Assembly (NCBI GenBank): GCA_964462515.1
Contig: CAYWXK010000003.1
Location: 78,792 to 142,791, forward strand
Direction of reading: 5' to 3'
Length of the DNA: 64,000 bases
Source of the DNA: CAYWXK01 sp964462515
GTDB taxonomy: Bacteria > Planctomycetota > Phycisphaerae > Sedimentisphaerales > Anaerobacaceae
The position numbers and the translations under genes are program-made. This document shows, in pieces, positions 17,330 to 26,842 of this stretch (positions within the stretch are counted from its first letter, which is position 1; each line of letters starts with the position of its first letter). The notes below the pieces were generated by a model. That model was not told the origin of the DNA. It saw only the letters and a program-made list of their open reading frames with translations, and ran no database searches.

Positions 17330-18544
17330 TTATTTGTTCATAACTATACTGGACATCTTGAATATCGGCAGAATGATGCTCATTGCGATAAAACCGACCA
17401 AAACTCCCATCATTACTATCATTATAGGCTCTATCATTGATGTTACTGTTTTGATAATGGTTTTAAGCTCTCTATTGTAGTAGCTTGAGACGTCTCTAAG
17501 CACATCACCCATATTACCTGATTCTTCACCACTTCTAATCATCTGCACCACGCTCGGAGGCATCAAAGAGAACTGTCCAAGACTCGATGCGATTTTTTTG
17601 CCCTGCCTAATTTCCTCATAGACGGCAAGCCACATGGCTTTGTAAAGGACATTTCCAGATATTTGAGCTGTAATGGAAATAGTATTAAGAATGGGGACAC
17701 CCGCTCTAACCAGCACACCCATTGTGTGCAGAGACCTTGTTATGTAAAGATTTCTGCACAGGGTTTTTATAAGAGGCAGGAGTAATTTTGTCTTGTCCCA
17801 CCAGAATCTGCCAGGTTCTGTGCCTATAAAGTACCAGAACCCCCAGAATAAAGCGCCAATAGAGGGTATGATGAAATACCAGTAATTTCGCAAAAATGCG
17901 GAACTTGCCAGCAGCACCTTGGTAGGCTTTGGCAGCAGATGCTCTTTGCCTGCGAAGATAGCAGTGAACCTTGGTAAAACAAAGGTGAGCAAAAAGATGG
18001 TCACTACCACGGCCATAACTGCTATGATGATTGGATAGACCATAGCGCTCTTAACCTGAGAACGGGTTTCAGCCTCGGAGTCCAGATACTCTGCCAATTT
18101 CTGCAGCATTCCGCTCAAGTTTCCGGAAATTTCTGCTGCTGCTACCATATTGATGTAAAGATTGCTAAATACTTGCGGGTGCTCGCAAAGGGCCTGCGAG
18201 AAGCTCTGGCCGGATTCGATTCTATTTTTCAAATCACTGACAATGTTTTTGAATTTGCGGTTGGTAGTTTGCTCGGCTATCGCCTCGAGAGAAGCCTGAA
18301 GGCTTATACCAGCTCGAATCATAACTGCAAGCTGGTTGGTAAAGTTCAGAATATCCTTTCTGTTTGGTCCTCGCTCAACTTTGAAAGTTCGTATCCGTTC
18401 CCAGGCACCTGCGTGTGAACTACCAGGTGTCTGGACAACTTCGGATTCTACGCGCTGTCTTTGCCGGTTGCGAGGCTCCAGACGCTCTTTAACTTCTGCA
18501 ACCGCAGTCGCACCCAAATGTTCTTTTGAAGATTCTTCGAACAT
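17330..18544 (-). CDS. pilC: Type IV pilus/type II secretion inner-membrane platform protein PilC/GspF
   Basis: 404 aa. After a variable 70-residue N-terminus there are two homologous GspF domains (about 72-195 and 275-400), each followed by membrane helices. Typical GspF blocks include FTNQLAVMIRAGISLQASLEAI and MGVLVRAGVPILNTISITAQ. It anchors the assembly ATPases at the cytoplasmic face and helps add pilin subunits. Eight bases separate it from pilT. Confidence 0.93.
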   Translation of the reverse strand: MFEESSKEHLGATAVAEVKERLEPRNRQRQRVESEVVQTPGSSHAGAWERIRTFKVERGPNRKDILNFTNQLAVMIRAGISLQASLEAIAEQTTNRKFKNIVSDLKNRIESGQSFSQALCEHPQVFSNLYINMVAAAEISGNLSGMLQKLAEYLDSEAETRSQVKSAMVYPIIIAVMAVVVTIFLLTFVLPRFTAIFAGKEHLLPKPTKVLLASSAFLRNYWYFIIPSIGALFWGFWYFIGTEPGRFWWDKTKLLLPLIKTLCRNLYITRSLHTMGVLVRAGVPILNTISITAQISGNVLYKAMWLAVYEEIRQGKKIASSLGQFSLMPPSVVQMIRSGEESGNMGDVLRDVSSYYNRELKTIIKTVTSMIEPIMIVMMGVLVGFIAMSIILPIFKMSSIVMNK

Positions 18545-18552
18545 AAAAAAAC

Positions 18553-19662
18553 CTACCTATTTGCACTAACAACTCCTGGCCGTTGGACAACTTCAAACTC
18601 ACGTATAGGCACAAGTACCTTCTCCATCTTTGCAGGATTGCTCGAATGTATAATCGCCTCTTCTCTATCTATGTAACCCGCAAAATACATATCGGCAATG
18701 CTGTTATCGAGGTTCTGCATGCCAAGCCTTCGCGATGTCTCAATCACATTGGGTATTTCATAGATTCTGTTCTCACGGATGCAGTTTCTCACAGCCGATG
18801 TGCACAGAAGTATCTCCACGCAGGGCACCATCCCCGGCTCATCTATTCGCTTAAATAGCGTCTGCGAAATAACAGCCTGCAGCGTATTAGACAGCATCGC
18901 CCGAATTTGATTCTGCTGCGATGCCGGATAAATATCGATGATACGTTCAACTGTTTGAGCAGCATTATTTGTATGGAGAGTGCTTAACACAAGGTGTCCT
19001 GTCTCGGCGGCAGTGATGGTAAAGCTGGTGGTTTCAAGGTCTCTCATTTCGCCGACCATAATGATATCAGGGTCCTGCCGCAAAACGTGTCTTAATCCCG
19101 ATGCAAAATTCGGGCAGTCTGAGCCGACCTCTCGCTGCTCTATTATACTGTTTTTGTTCTCTATCAAATACTCGATAGGGTCTTCCAGCGTAATTATGTG
19201 TTTTCTGTATTTTTCGTTTATTAGCCCTATCATCGCGGAAAGTGAAGTGCTTTTGCCCGAACCGGTATGGCCGGTTACAAGCACCAGGCCTCTGGGCAGG
19301 TCGGTCAGCTCTTTGACTATCGGAGGCAGATGCAAATCGTCTAACGAGAAAACTTGATTCGGTATCACTCTAAATGCGATTGCAATGGAGTCACGCTGCC
19401 AGTGGGCGTTGACGCGGAATCGATGGCCATCTTCGATGCTTGTGGAGAAATCGAGGTCTCTGTTTTCCTGAAATTTTTTGAATCTGTCCGGTCCGACCAT
19501 AGCAAGAACCATTTCCTTTGCCTCTTCAGAACTTACCGGAGGGAAATCCATATCGATCAATTCTGTATTTTTCCGCAACACCGGCGGCATACCAACGTTA
19601 ATATGGACATCACTTGCACCTTCTTCAATTCCCTTCGCCAATATGGTTTTTATATCAGTCAT
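18553..19662 (-). CDS. pilT: Type IV pilus retraction ATPase PilT
   Basis: 369 aa. Contains the SDVHINVG N-terminal motif, Walker A GHTGSGKST (131-139), the Asp box and Walker B with DPDIIMVGEMRD, and the His box (ETGHLVLSTLHTN). Length and absence of the zinc-finger insert place it with PilT rather than PilB. It powers pilus depolymerisation and its presence argues for a retractile pilus rather than a pure secretion system. The PilT-type AIRNLIRE motif is partly kept as AVRNCIRE. Confidence 0.93.
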   Translation of the reverse strand: MTDIKTILAKGIEEGASDVHINVGMPPVLRKNTELIDMDFPPVSSEEAKEMVLAMVGPDRFKKFQENRDLDFSTSIEDGHRFRVNAHWQRDSIAIAFRVIPNQVFSLDDLHLPPIVKELTDLPRGLVLVTGHTGSGKSTSLSAMIGLINEKYRKHIITLEDPIEYLIENKNSIIEQREVGSDCPNFASGLRHVLRQDPDIIMVGEMRDLETTSFTITAAETGHLVLSTLHTNNAAQTVERIIDIYPASQQNQIRAMLSNTLQAVISQTLFKRIDEPGMVPCVEILLCTSAVRNCIRENRIYEIPNVIETSRRLGMQNLDNSIADMYFAGYIDREEAIIHSSNPAKMEKVLVPIREFEVVQRPGVVSANR

Positions 19663-19705
19663 ATTTGACTTCTTTCAAAAAACTCGTGTTTATTTTTGCA
19701 CCCTC

Positions 19706-21595
19706 TTATACGATGTTTTCCACAAAAGCCTCATTTTCATTTTTGCCATACACTTCGGTTACTCGCAGCACCTCTTCTATCGTTGTCAGGCCTTGTTTTG
19801 CTTTCAGAATTCCATCTTCAAATAGTGAGCGCTGCCCGCTTTCATGAAAGGCTCTGCGCATATTATTAACCGAGGTGTCTGTGTTAATCATATCCCTGAA
19901 TTTCTCATTAACGAGCAGCAGCTCGTATATGCCAATTCTGCCGGCGTAGCCTGTGCCTCTGCACTGGTCACAGCCGGCACCGTGAAAAAGCTGGTCTGAA
20001 CCAATTTTTACTTTCTCGAGGCATTCGCGTATATGGTCCGGCGCCTTATATGCCTGTTTACACTTCGGACAAATCTTTCTGACCAAACGCTGAGCAAGCA
20101 CGGTATTCAATGAGGCTGCTATCAGGTATGCATCAATACCGATGTTGACTAACCTGGTGACACTGCTGGCAGCATCATTTGTGTGGAGTGTTGAAAGGAC
20201 CAAATGGCCGGTCAGGGCGGCTTGCACCGCTATGCGGGCCGTCTCGTTATCGCGAATTTCACCTATCATTATGATGTCTGGGTCCTGACGCAGCAGACTC
20301 CTGAGGGATAAAGCAAAGTCAAGTCCGATTTTTTCATTGACCTGCACCTGATTACAAAAATCGAGCTCGTATTCTACCGGGTCCTCGACCGTTGAAATGT
20401 TCAGCTTGCTGCCATCCATCTGACACAGAGCCGAATATAATGTGGTGCTTTTGCCGGAACCTGTGGGGCCTGTTACCAGCAAGATGCCGTGAGGAAGGTT
20501 TATCTGCTGGCGAAAGACTCCCACCACATCGGGTTCCATCCCCAATTGCTCAAGCCCGCGCAGAATAGAGAGACTATCGAGGATTCGGATGACCACTTTT
20601 TCGCCGTGGTTGGTCGGCAGAGTTGAGACGCGCAAATCTATGGGCCTGCCGCCTACAATGACAGATATTTTGCCGTCCTGCGGCAGCCGTCTTTCCGAAA
20701 TATCGAGATTGGCCATAATTTTAATGCGCGAAACAATCGCAGGGTGCATTTTTATTGGCGATTGCATCGTCTCGAAAAGCACTCCATCTATGCGGCATCT
20801 TGTCTTCATAATCTTTTCTTTAGGCTCGATGTGAATGTCACTGGCGCCCTCATGAATTGCATTGCTAATCAGATAATTGACGAATTTAATGACAGGGGAT
20901 TGGCCCGCCATTTTTTCAAGGTCTTCAGACTCTTCCTGCTGGTCCTGCACGACCTCAACATCGGTCATATCGCTGATCAGGTCATCGAAGTTATAATCCA
21001 TTTTTTCCTCTTTGAACGAGTTGCACACTGCATCTATATTTTCCTGGCTGCAAACCACGGTCCGCACATCCATACGCGTTTGTCTTTTCACTTCTTCTAT
21101 GGCAAAAAGGTTTGCCGGGTCACTTGTTGCAACAACCAGAGTTTCTTCTTCTATTGCGACCGGGCAGACAGAATTATTTTTAATAAAGTTTATATCAAGC
21201 TTTTCAAAAGCCTGCTTCTGCACACTTGGTGGTTCTATATGTCGAAATTCAAGGCCATACAGCTTTGCTTTAGCTTGCAGGATGTCATTAGCACCGACCG
21301 CTCCTGCCTTTAACAGCAGCGCAGCCGCATCACTGCCGGGATTTATCTGCTGCTGTTGCCGCACACGTGCGAGTTGCTCAGAGGTGATTTTTTCGGCCTC
21401 CAGCAGGACATCCGCAATGTCGTAAACGTGTGATTCGCTCGATGGTTCCGGAGAATAAAGGTCGCTTAGGCCGCGCACCGATTGTTCATCAGAGCAAATC
21501 TGGTCTGCTGCGGCACCAGCACCCGGATGTCCGTGTAAATCCTTACGCGGAACCGATGAACTCCGCTTTTTATCAAGTCCAAAAGGTAGCTTCAT
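19706..21595 (-). CDS. pilB: Type IV pilus assembly ATPase PilB/GspE
   Basis: 629 aa. The N-terminal GspE-N (MshEN-like) region spans about 60-200. The catalytic domain has Walker A GPTGSGKST (376-384), the Asp box ISTVEDPVEY, Walker B DPDIIMIGEIRD and the His box GHLVLSTLHTND. Near the C-terminus a four-cysteine zinc motif (CPKC ... CDQC) is typical of extension ATPases. The first 55 residues are low-complexity. It overlaps the upstream PilP-like gene by 4 bases (ATGA). Confidence 0.94.
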   Translation of the reverse strand: MKLPFGLDKKRSSSVPRKDLHGHPGAGAAADQICSDEQSVRGLSDLYSPEPSSESHVYDIADVLLEAEKITSEQLARVRQQQQINPGSDAAALLLKAGAVGANDILQAKAKLYGLEFRHIEPPSVQKQAFEKLDINFIKNNSVCPVAIEEETLVVATSDPANLFAIEEVKRQTRMDVRTVVCSQENIDAVCNSFKEEKMDYNFDDLISDMTDVEVVQDQQEESEDLEKMAGQSPVIKFVNYLISNAIHEGASDIHIEPKEKIMKTRCRIDGVLFETMQSPIKMHPAIVSRIKIMANLDISERRLPQDGKISVIVGGRPIDLRVSTLPTNHGEKVVIRILDSLSILRGLEQLGMEPDVVGVFRQQINLPHGILLVTGPTGSGKSTTLYSALCQMDGSKLNISTVEDPVEYELDFCNQVQVNEKIGLDFALSLRSLLRQDPDIIMIGEIRDNETARIAVQAALTGHLVLSTLHTNDAASSVTRLVNIGIDAYLIAASLNTVLAQRLVRKICPKCKQAYKAPDHIRECLEKVKIGSDQLFHGAGCDQCRGTGYAGRIGIYELLLVNEKFRDMINTDTSVNNMRRAFHESGQRSLFEDGILKAKQGLTTIEEVLRVTEVYGKNENEAFVENIV

Positions 21596-22317
21596 TCCGA
21601 TAACTTCAAAACAATTTCCGGCACTTCTAATTGATTTCCTGAACGCTCAGCATTATCTGTTGGCATCCATCGAAGCTTAACAAAATTCGAACCTATTTGG
21701 CTTACCTTAAAGCCCCGTATGGAATCTTGCTCGTATAGGACTTTATAGTCAATCATACAGCAGCTGCCTTTATCCGATTGTATAATGCTCAAAAGTTTAA
21801 TACCTTTTATTGCCTCTGCAATCTGTTGCTGCATTAGTATATCGGCACTGATGACGGGTGTTTTCTCCTCAGTAGCGAGTTTTGCTCTCAAGTTGGCCAA
21901 AAACAACTCAAGCTCAAAAGGATTTTTTATCAGCTCCTTGGTATCGACCTGCAGGACGTCCGAAAACTCATAAAACTTTTTGAGAATCTCGTCCATTCGA
22001 CTGAACATCTCCGACTTTACGCCGGTGAGTCGTGTAATGGCCGATTCAATCTGGATTTCCTCAGTGCCGGCAGGCTGTGCCGATGCTTTTTGAGGCGAGC
22101 TCTTTTTTATCATAAACCAGAGGCACACCAGGCCGATAGCAAACAGGATAACCAGCATCAAAGTGCTCTTTCGGGCATTTTTCCCCCGGCTTGAAACAGC
22201 GATATACTGCTGTTCCTGTGCTGTCTGGGTGTTATCATCCGGTGACTTGCCTGAGTTTTTAGATGACTTTTGTGTCAACAAATCACCAATACCTTGTTCA
22301 CGCAAAAATGGCAACAT
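21592..22317 (-). CDS. PilP/GspC-like pilus alignment protein
   Basis: 241 aa with a cytoplasmic Ser/Lys-rich N-terminus, a single membrane helix at about 53-71 and a periplasmic part. The C-terminal 70 residues (from SIIQSDKGSCCMIDYKVLY) resemble the small beta domain of PilP and GspC, with the V-Y-E-x-D-S-I-x-G-F-K-V pattern. Position between pilO and pilB matches PilP. There is no lipobox, so it is more GspC-like in topology. Moderate confidence. Confidence 0.6.
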   Translation of the reverse strand: MLPFLREQGIGDLLTQKSSKNSGKSPDDNTQTAQEQQYIAVSSRGKNARKSTLMLVILFAIGLVCLWFMIKKSSPQKASAQPAGTEEIQIESAITRLTGVKSEMFSRMDEILKKFYEFSDVLQVDTKELIKNPFELELFLANLRAKLATEEKTPVISADILMQQQIAEAIKGIKLLSIIQSDKGSCCMIDYKVLYEQDSIRGFKVSQIGSNFVKLRWMPTDNAERSGNQLEVPEIVLKLSE

Positions 22318-22383
22318 AAATAAGCTCCATAGCTTTAAGTATTAAATTTTTCAAAGTACTCCGAACAACAATAAAAAACCGCA

Positions 22384-22920
22384 CTAACTTGTTTTATTCT
22401 GGAAAAATATGCTTACTATAAAATCAGAGGCGACCTGACCTTCATTGTTGACCTGCTTATCCAGCTTTAGCTCGCGAATCTTCATTATCCGGGGCAGTTT
22501 CTCAAGCTCCAGAAGGAACGAGTAGAATGAATTAAAGTTGCCCTGCAGCTCCATTCTCAAGGGCTGCTCAACGTAACCGTTATTATCTTTCTGGACCAGG
22601 GTGCGAATTGTTTTAGGTTTCAGGCCGTTCTTTTGAGCAATCACAGTTACTTGCTGGAGCACCTCGTGAATCTGGCTCGTGGGAGGCAGCTTGCTTTCAA
22701 AAAAATCGATGGCCTGCTGCAACTGCTCAAGCTGCTTTGTAAGGTCCTCTGCCGCTGCAGTTGCTTTTTCAAACTCAGCCAGTTTGGTCAATTTGACTTC
22801 AACCCGGTTTTTTGCCTCGGCCAGATTCTTGTTTGCCGGCCTAATCATAAATTGATACCCGACTACTGCTACACCCAGCAGTAAGGCGAAAAGCACAAAT
22901 TTTCTTAAACCGCTTGTCAT
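22384..22920 (-). CDS. pilO: Type IV pilus inner-membrane protein PilO
   Basis: 178 aa: short cytoplasmic tail, one N-terminal membrane helix (FVLFALLLGVAVVGYQFM), a coiled coil (about 30-80) and a ferredoxin-like PilO/GspM domain with LPPTSQIHEVLQQVTVIAQ. Forms a complex with PilN linking PilM to the periplasmic machinery. Confidence 0.9.
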   Translation of the reverse strand: MTSGLRKFVLFALLLGVAVVGYQFMIRPANKNLAEAKNRVEVKLTKLAEFEKATAAAEDLTKQLEQLQQAIDFFESKLPPTSQIHEVLQQVTVIAQKNGLKPKTIRTLVQKDNNGYVEQPLRMELQGNFNSFYSFLLELEKLPRIMKIRELKLDKQVNNEGQVASDFIVSIFFQNKTS

Positions 22921-22996
22921 AATTTTGCCCTCACTTTATATAACGCCTTATTTGGCCTGGTAGTTCCTTTTAAGAACTGCCTGCCGTTTCTTTACA

Positions 22997-23722
22997 TTAA
23001 AAGTTATAAACCGACTTCTCAGCAGACGTTGTGATTTTGCTGATGTCATCTTTGGACAGATGGACATCCGACTTGACCATCATCGTTAGCTTAAATTGCC
23101 TGAATGTTTTGTCCTCAATTTTGTATTCTTTCGACTCCACAAGCGCTACATTATCAAACAAAGTTGAGCTGCCCAGCCGCTCTATATAGGCCGCCACTTG
23201 AAGGTCGCTGGGGGCCATACCCGAAATCTCTATATGTGTTTCAAGTAACTTTTCTCGTGATACTGTTGCCAGCACTGCTGTTGCCGCCGCTGCCTTCCCA
23301 GCCTGAGCTGCCTGATATTTGTTTGTCGGTGCAGGCTGGCTTTGCTGTGGGGTCGGTTCTTTTTGAATCAAGGACAGCTTTAACAGCGACACACCGGGCG
23401 GCAAGTTGTTCGTGAACGATGCCAAAAGGACGCTTCTCGGTACCGGCTCAAGCAGCTCTGCCGTAGTAAGAGCCGCCTTCATCATTGCTTTACGCTTTGT
23501 TTGAAGCTCCTCGAATTGCTTTATGGACTCCTGTATCTGGGTCATCCTTGCATTTACAAGTTTTTCCTTGTCGCTGCAGGCACGCTGGCGTATCTTTATG
23601 GTCATAAATGAGCCGACTAATCCGGCCATCACTATTACAAACAGGATAATACACATCCAGTTCATTCTACGCGACTCGTTATTCTGGACGTAATCGTCTG
23701 GCACAAAATTTATGTTGAGCAT
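22997..23722 (-). CDS. pilN: Type IV pilus inner-membrane protein PilN
   Basis: 241 aa. Starts with MLNINFVPDDYV, the PilN segment that docks on cytoplasmic PilM, then a membrane helix (about 25-45), coiled coil, and a periplasmic domain containing VPRSVLLASFTNNLPPGVSL. An Ala/Gln-rich linker at about 125-155 (PQQSQPAPTNKYQ onward) lengthens it slightly. Confidence 0.9.
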   Translation of the reverse strand: MLNINFVPDDYVQNNESRRMNWMCIILFVIVMAGLVGSFMTIKIRQRACSDKEKLVNARMTQIQESIKQFEELQTKRKAMMKAALTTAELLEPVPRSVLLASFTNNLPPGVSLLKLSLIQKEPTPQQSQPAPTNKYQAAQAGKAAAATAVLATVSREKLLETHIEISGMAPSDLQVAAYIERLGSSTLFDNVALVESKEYKIEDKTFRQFKLTMMVKSDVHLSKDDISKITTSAEKSVYNF

Positions 23723-23782
23723 TTTTTATTTTCCTCCTCTAAGATAGTTCGCAAAATCCTCTACTCCACTATAATCCTGCTG

Positions 23783-24760
23783 CTATGACAGGCTAAGCCC
23801 GAAGGCGATAGCCCAATTTATAGAGCTATTTCTTCTATCTATGGGAATTCCCGAACGCTCTTTATGCTGTTCGGGATTGTTTTCAAAACGGTAAGAACCA
23901 TCTATTTGCACCGCGGCCAAACAATCTCCCATTTGTGCCGGCATCTCCAGTTGTTTTGCTATGGCTGCACATATATCTTTTTCAACGGCCCGGCCCGAAA
24001 GAAAAATCAGTCGCTCTATATGAGCATTGGAGAACATCGAACTGAACTGCCGTCTGCAGTTGGTTAGCTCCAGGACCAATCTCGCTGCTGTATTTTTGTC
24101 GCCCAGGTCCTTTGCCGCGACCGATATCGAACGGGAAAAAAGCAGATTTTTATGACGACAAATTACAACATTAGCGTAATTTGGTTCAATGTCCAACAGC
24201 ATCACAACTGCTTGAAGGTCTGATTTACGCCTGCCGAAAAAGCTGGTGTAGGAGTTGGCCAGCGCAGCAGGCCAGACGCCAATAGATTTAATTTTCAGGT
24301 TGGCCTGCTCATATATTGCCAGGTGTCTATCGATAACATTGCGTTCAGTTGCCATTACCAGGATGTTATCTTCCTCAGTGGGAATACACTTTATCATCGT
24401 GTTGTTTTTGGCGGCTTCAAATGGCAGTTTCTGCTTAATCTTTAAGAAGATGGTGTCCTCCAGTTTGTTATCACCCGTTTTCGGCATCTTTATATTGTCG
24501 ATAAAGACTTCATTTGCCGGTATTGCTGCCACAACTTCTTTACCGTGGAAATTGCCGTTCGCCGTTAATTCTCGGATGGTTTCGATGGCCCATTTCTGCC
24601 AGGCGCTGCTGACAGGATTAACATCTAAAGGCCGATTCTCGCTGGTGCCGGCCAATAAGCTTATGCCCTTTCCATTGTTTCCAAGCTGGGCTATTTTTAC
24701 ACCGTCATCACCGATATCGACGCCAATTACGTATGGGTTATTTTTCAAAAATCCGAACAT
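23783..24760 (-). CDS. pilM: Type IV pilus actin-like protein PilM
   Basis: 325 aa cytoplasmic actin-fold ATPase. The phosphate-1 loop GVDIGDDGVKIAQL is at about 13-26; a second nucleotide-binding block VMLLDIEPNYANVVI follows near 188-202. First gene of the pilus operon. Upstream, 24761-25338 has no gene; a promoter is expected there. The secretin PilQ and the major pilin are not in the window. Confidence 0.92.
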   Translation of the reverse strand: MFGFLKNNPYVIGVDIGDDGVKIAQLGNNGKGISLLAGTSENRPLDVNPVSSAWQKWAIETIRELTANGNFHGKEVVAAIPANEVFIDNIKMPKTGDNKLEDTIFLKIKQKLPFEAAKNNTMIKCIPTEEDNILVMATERNVIDRHLAIYEQANLKIKSIGVWPAALANSYTSFFGRRKSDLQAVVMLLDIEPNYANVVICRHKNLLFSRSISVAAKDLGDKNTAARLVLELTNCRRQFSSMFSNAHIERLIFLSGRAVEKDICAAIAKQLEMPAQMGDCLAAVQIDGSYRFENNPEQHKERSGIPIDRRNSSINWAIAFGLSLS

Positions 24761-25338
24761 ATAATTTCACTTAAAGAAACAAGCCTCCAAAAATGTGACG
24801 TCTCCAATAGTTGTATGGGTCCCCTTTTGCCGGTCATTACAAAATGAACCCAAACATAATTTAATCATCGTCCTAAGTTAATATGTGTATCAGATTACTT
24901 TGAGCCCGAAAGGCCATACTTTCTGACAATCGCAAGCCTAATCGAGAATAATGCCTAATAAAATATATGAAACACAACCCTGACCAGCCAAACGCACACG
25001 CAAATAGCAAGGCATCATTTTGTAGAAAACCGCAAATAGCGATGTTAAATCCGATAAAATATGTCACTTATTTCCATTGCAACAGCTCCAGTTTATTGGA
25101 CGAAATGAACTGCTTTAGGCTTTGGCCTTAATAACAGCTTCTTGGGAAAAGAAAGAGTGTTCGAGCGAGCTGACTATATGAAACTAACACTTATCAAATA
25201 TGCGCTGTGATAAGCATAAACGGAAAAAGTTTATAGGACGACAAAAGGCAGGAAAAATGGAGAAAGTGCACGTGCACAAAAGCGCAGGGCAAAAGTAAAA
25301 AGTAGAATTTCGGACTACCTGTTTTTCAGTCTATTTTG
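24761..25338. other. 578-base spacer between pilM and gpsA
   Basis: No convincing coding frame. A perfect palindrome GTGCACGTGCAC lies at 25266-25277. It is the upstream region of the pilus operon, so the pil promoter is expected near 24780-24900, but no sigma-70 consensus stands out. Confidence 0.4.
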
Positions 25339-26451
25339 TTACTCAGCTTTCAGCCGGCGGCTCATCAGGTCGGCAATGGCAGCCTGGACCGGCTTACTTT
25401 CAAACAGCACCTCATAAACTGCCTGCGTAATCGGCATCTCAACACCATACTTGGCAGCGAGAGCAACGACTGATTTGCAGGTAGCAATACCTTCAATCAC
25501 CGATTCGGTTGCTCCTTGGGCCTGATCTAAAGTTTGGCCTTTACCTATCCTTTCGCCGAACGAACGGTTTCTCCCTTTTGGCGAGATGCAGGTTGTTACC
25601 AAATCGCCCAGGCCGGTCAATCCTGCGAAGGTTTGCGGTTTTGCCCCCATTGCGAGACCCAAGCGTGTTATCTCGGCAAGCCCTCTGGTCAGTAAGGCGG
25701 CCTTGGCGTTATTTCCGACCTTTATGCCATCTATAATCCCGGCGGCTATGGCGATGATGTTTTTCATAGCGCCGGCTAACTCAACCCCAACAACATCAGT
25801 ATTGGTATAGACTCGCAGCCAGGGAACTCCGTCAGAAAAGATCTGCTGAATGTTCCTTGCCAGCGACTCATCGGTAGATGCTGCGCAGGCCGTCGCAGGG
25901 AGTTTGCGGGCCATCTCATCGGCAATAGTTGGGCCGCTTAAAACGGCGTATCTCGTCTTTCGTCTCTCGTCCCTCCTCCCTCGTCCCTCGTCCAGAATAT
26001 CCGCAAGTATCTGCGTCGGACGCATTAACGTTCCGTTCTCAATACCTTTGGCAACTGAGACGATTGGGACATCTTTGGGAACATAACTTTTTAGCCGGTT
26101 CCAGACACTCCGCATAAACTGGCAGGGCACAGCAGAAACAATCAGGTCGGCGCCGGCCATAATACGCTCATCATCCGGCTCGAAAGTGAGGGCTTTGGGC
26201 AGCTTATAGCCGGGCAAAAATTTTTTGTTCTCACGATTTTTTGCTATCTGTGCCAACTGCTTGCGGTCATAGCCCCACATCCTAACGCTCACTATCGCAC
26301 CCTCCCTCCTGTCATTCTGAGCCCCCGTTCTTGCTTTCGCAAGAAAGCACGGGGGCGAAGAATCTCTTTTCTCAAAAAGCAGAATAGCCAGAACGGTTCC
26401 CATCCCCCCATCGCCGATTATTGAAATCTTTTCGTATCTCGTTTTTCGCAT
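25339..26451 (-). CDS. gpsA: NAD(P)+-dependent glycerol-3-phosphate dehydrogenase with repeat-derived insertions
   Basis: About 370 aa against roughly 330 for the family. It reduces dihydroxyacetone phosphate to sn-glycerol-3-phosphate for phospholipid synthesis. Visible are the Rossmann motif IIGDGGMGTVLAI, the SVAKGIE block, catalytic Lys in ELAGAMKNIIAIAAGI and the substrate loop GLTGLGDLVTTC. The first beta-alpha-beta unit is interrupted after LLFE by about 25 residues (RDSSPPCF to RREG) encoded by a palindromic repeat at 26310-26366. A second Arg-rich insert (GRGRRDERRKTR) is encoded by 25951-25993. Both keep the frame. The ATG at 26451 is used; an upstream TTG at 26490 is possible and no ribosome site decides. 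Confidence 0.92.
   Translation of the reverse strand: MRKTRYEKISIIGDGGMGTVLAILLFEKRDSSPPCFLAKARTGAQNDRREGAIVSVRMWGYDRKQLAQIAKNRENKKFLPGYKLPKALTFEPDDERIMAGADLIVSAVPCQFMRSVWNRLKSYVPKDVPIVSVAKGIENGTLMRPTQILADILDEGRGRRDERRKTRYAVLSGPTIADEMARKLPATACAASTDESLARNIQQIFSDGVPWLRVYTNTDVVGVELAGAMKNIIAIAAGIIDGIKVGNNAKAALLTRGLAEITRLGLAMGAKPQTFAGLTGLGDLVTTCISPKGRNRSFGERIGKGQTLDQAQGATESVIEGIATCKSVVALAAKYGVEMPITQAVYEVLFESKPVQAAIADLMSRRLKAE
25951..25993. repeat. CTCGTC-rich low-complexity insert inside gpsA
   Basis: On the + strand, TCTCGTC/TTCGTC/CCTCGTCC words repeat at 6-8 base spacing. It translates on the gene strand to an Arg/Glu-rich loop before the conserved YAVLSGPT block. Related CGTCGCTCGTCGCTCGT words lie inside mrdA. 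No frameshift results. Confidence 0.6.
26310..26366. repeat. In-frame palindromic repeat inside gpsA
   Basis: Starts TGTCATTCTGAGCCCCCGTT and ends GAAGAATCTC, with arms GCCCCCGTTCTTGC/GCACGGGGGC around a TTTCGC core. Its ends resemble the spacer repeats that start TGTCATTGCGAG and end GGCAATCT. It adds about 19-25 residues without a stop between a Rossmann beta strand and the following VSVRMWG. Confidence 0.75.
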
Positions 26452-26632
26452 ATCGCTTAATCTACTACGTTTTACTGCTGTGTTACGCAAAAATCGCAGA
26501 GAAAAAACCCTTTTTAATTTTTCATCTCAGCGTCCCCGGCGTCCTCTGCGGTTAATTTTTTCAAAGTTCACCATTCATAGCCGCGCATTAAATCAGCAAT
26601 TCGCAGAAATGTCAATTGTGTTGTTTGGAAGA

Positions 26633-26780
26633 TGTCATTGCGAGGAGTCCCGCACCAATTGTGTGGCGACTCAGTTTTCAGGCAGAATTTTGGCTAAGAC
26701 CCTCACGAACAGTCAATCCCTCGACTCTGCTCGGGATGGTGAGCCTGTCGAACCATTGGTGCGGGACGACGTGGCAATCT
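26633..26780. repeat. TGTCATTGCGAG...GGCAATCT spacer repeat, copy 1
   Basis: 148 bases with inverted arms: GGAGTCCCGCACCAATTG on the left and CATTGGTGCGGGAC on the right. It lies between gpsA and hflX (spacer 26452-26842). The interior contains a GGTGAGCCTGTCGAACC word also seen in other spacers. Confidence 0.75.
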
Positions 26781-26842
26781 TCATTCAGCTCGCTTTATGA
26801 TTCTTTCATTTTGCATATAACCACTACCAACTACGAACTTAC

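Noticed and set aside
25266..25277. Perfect palindrome GTGCACGTGCAC upstream of the pil operon.
   Set aside because: A single short palindrome with no second copy or known regulator match; not called as an operator.
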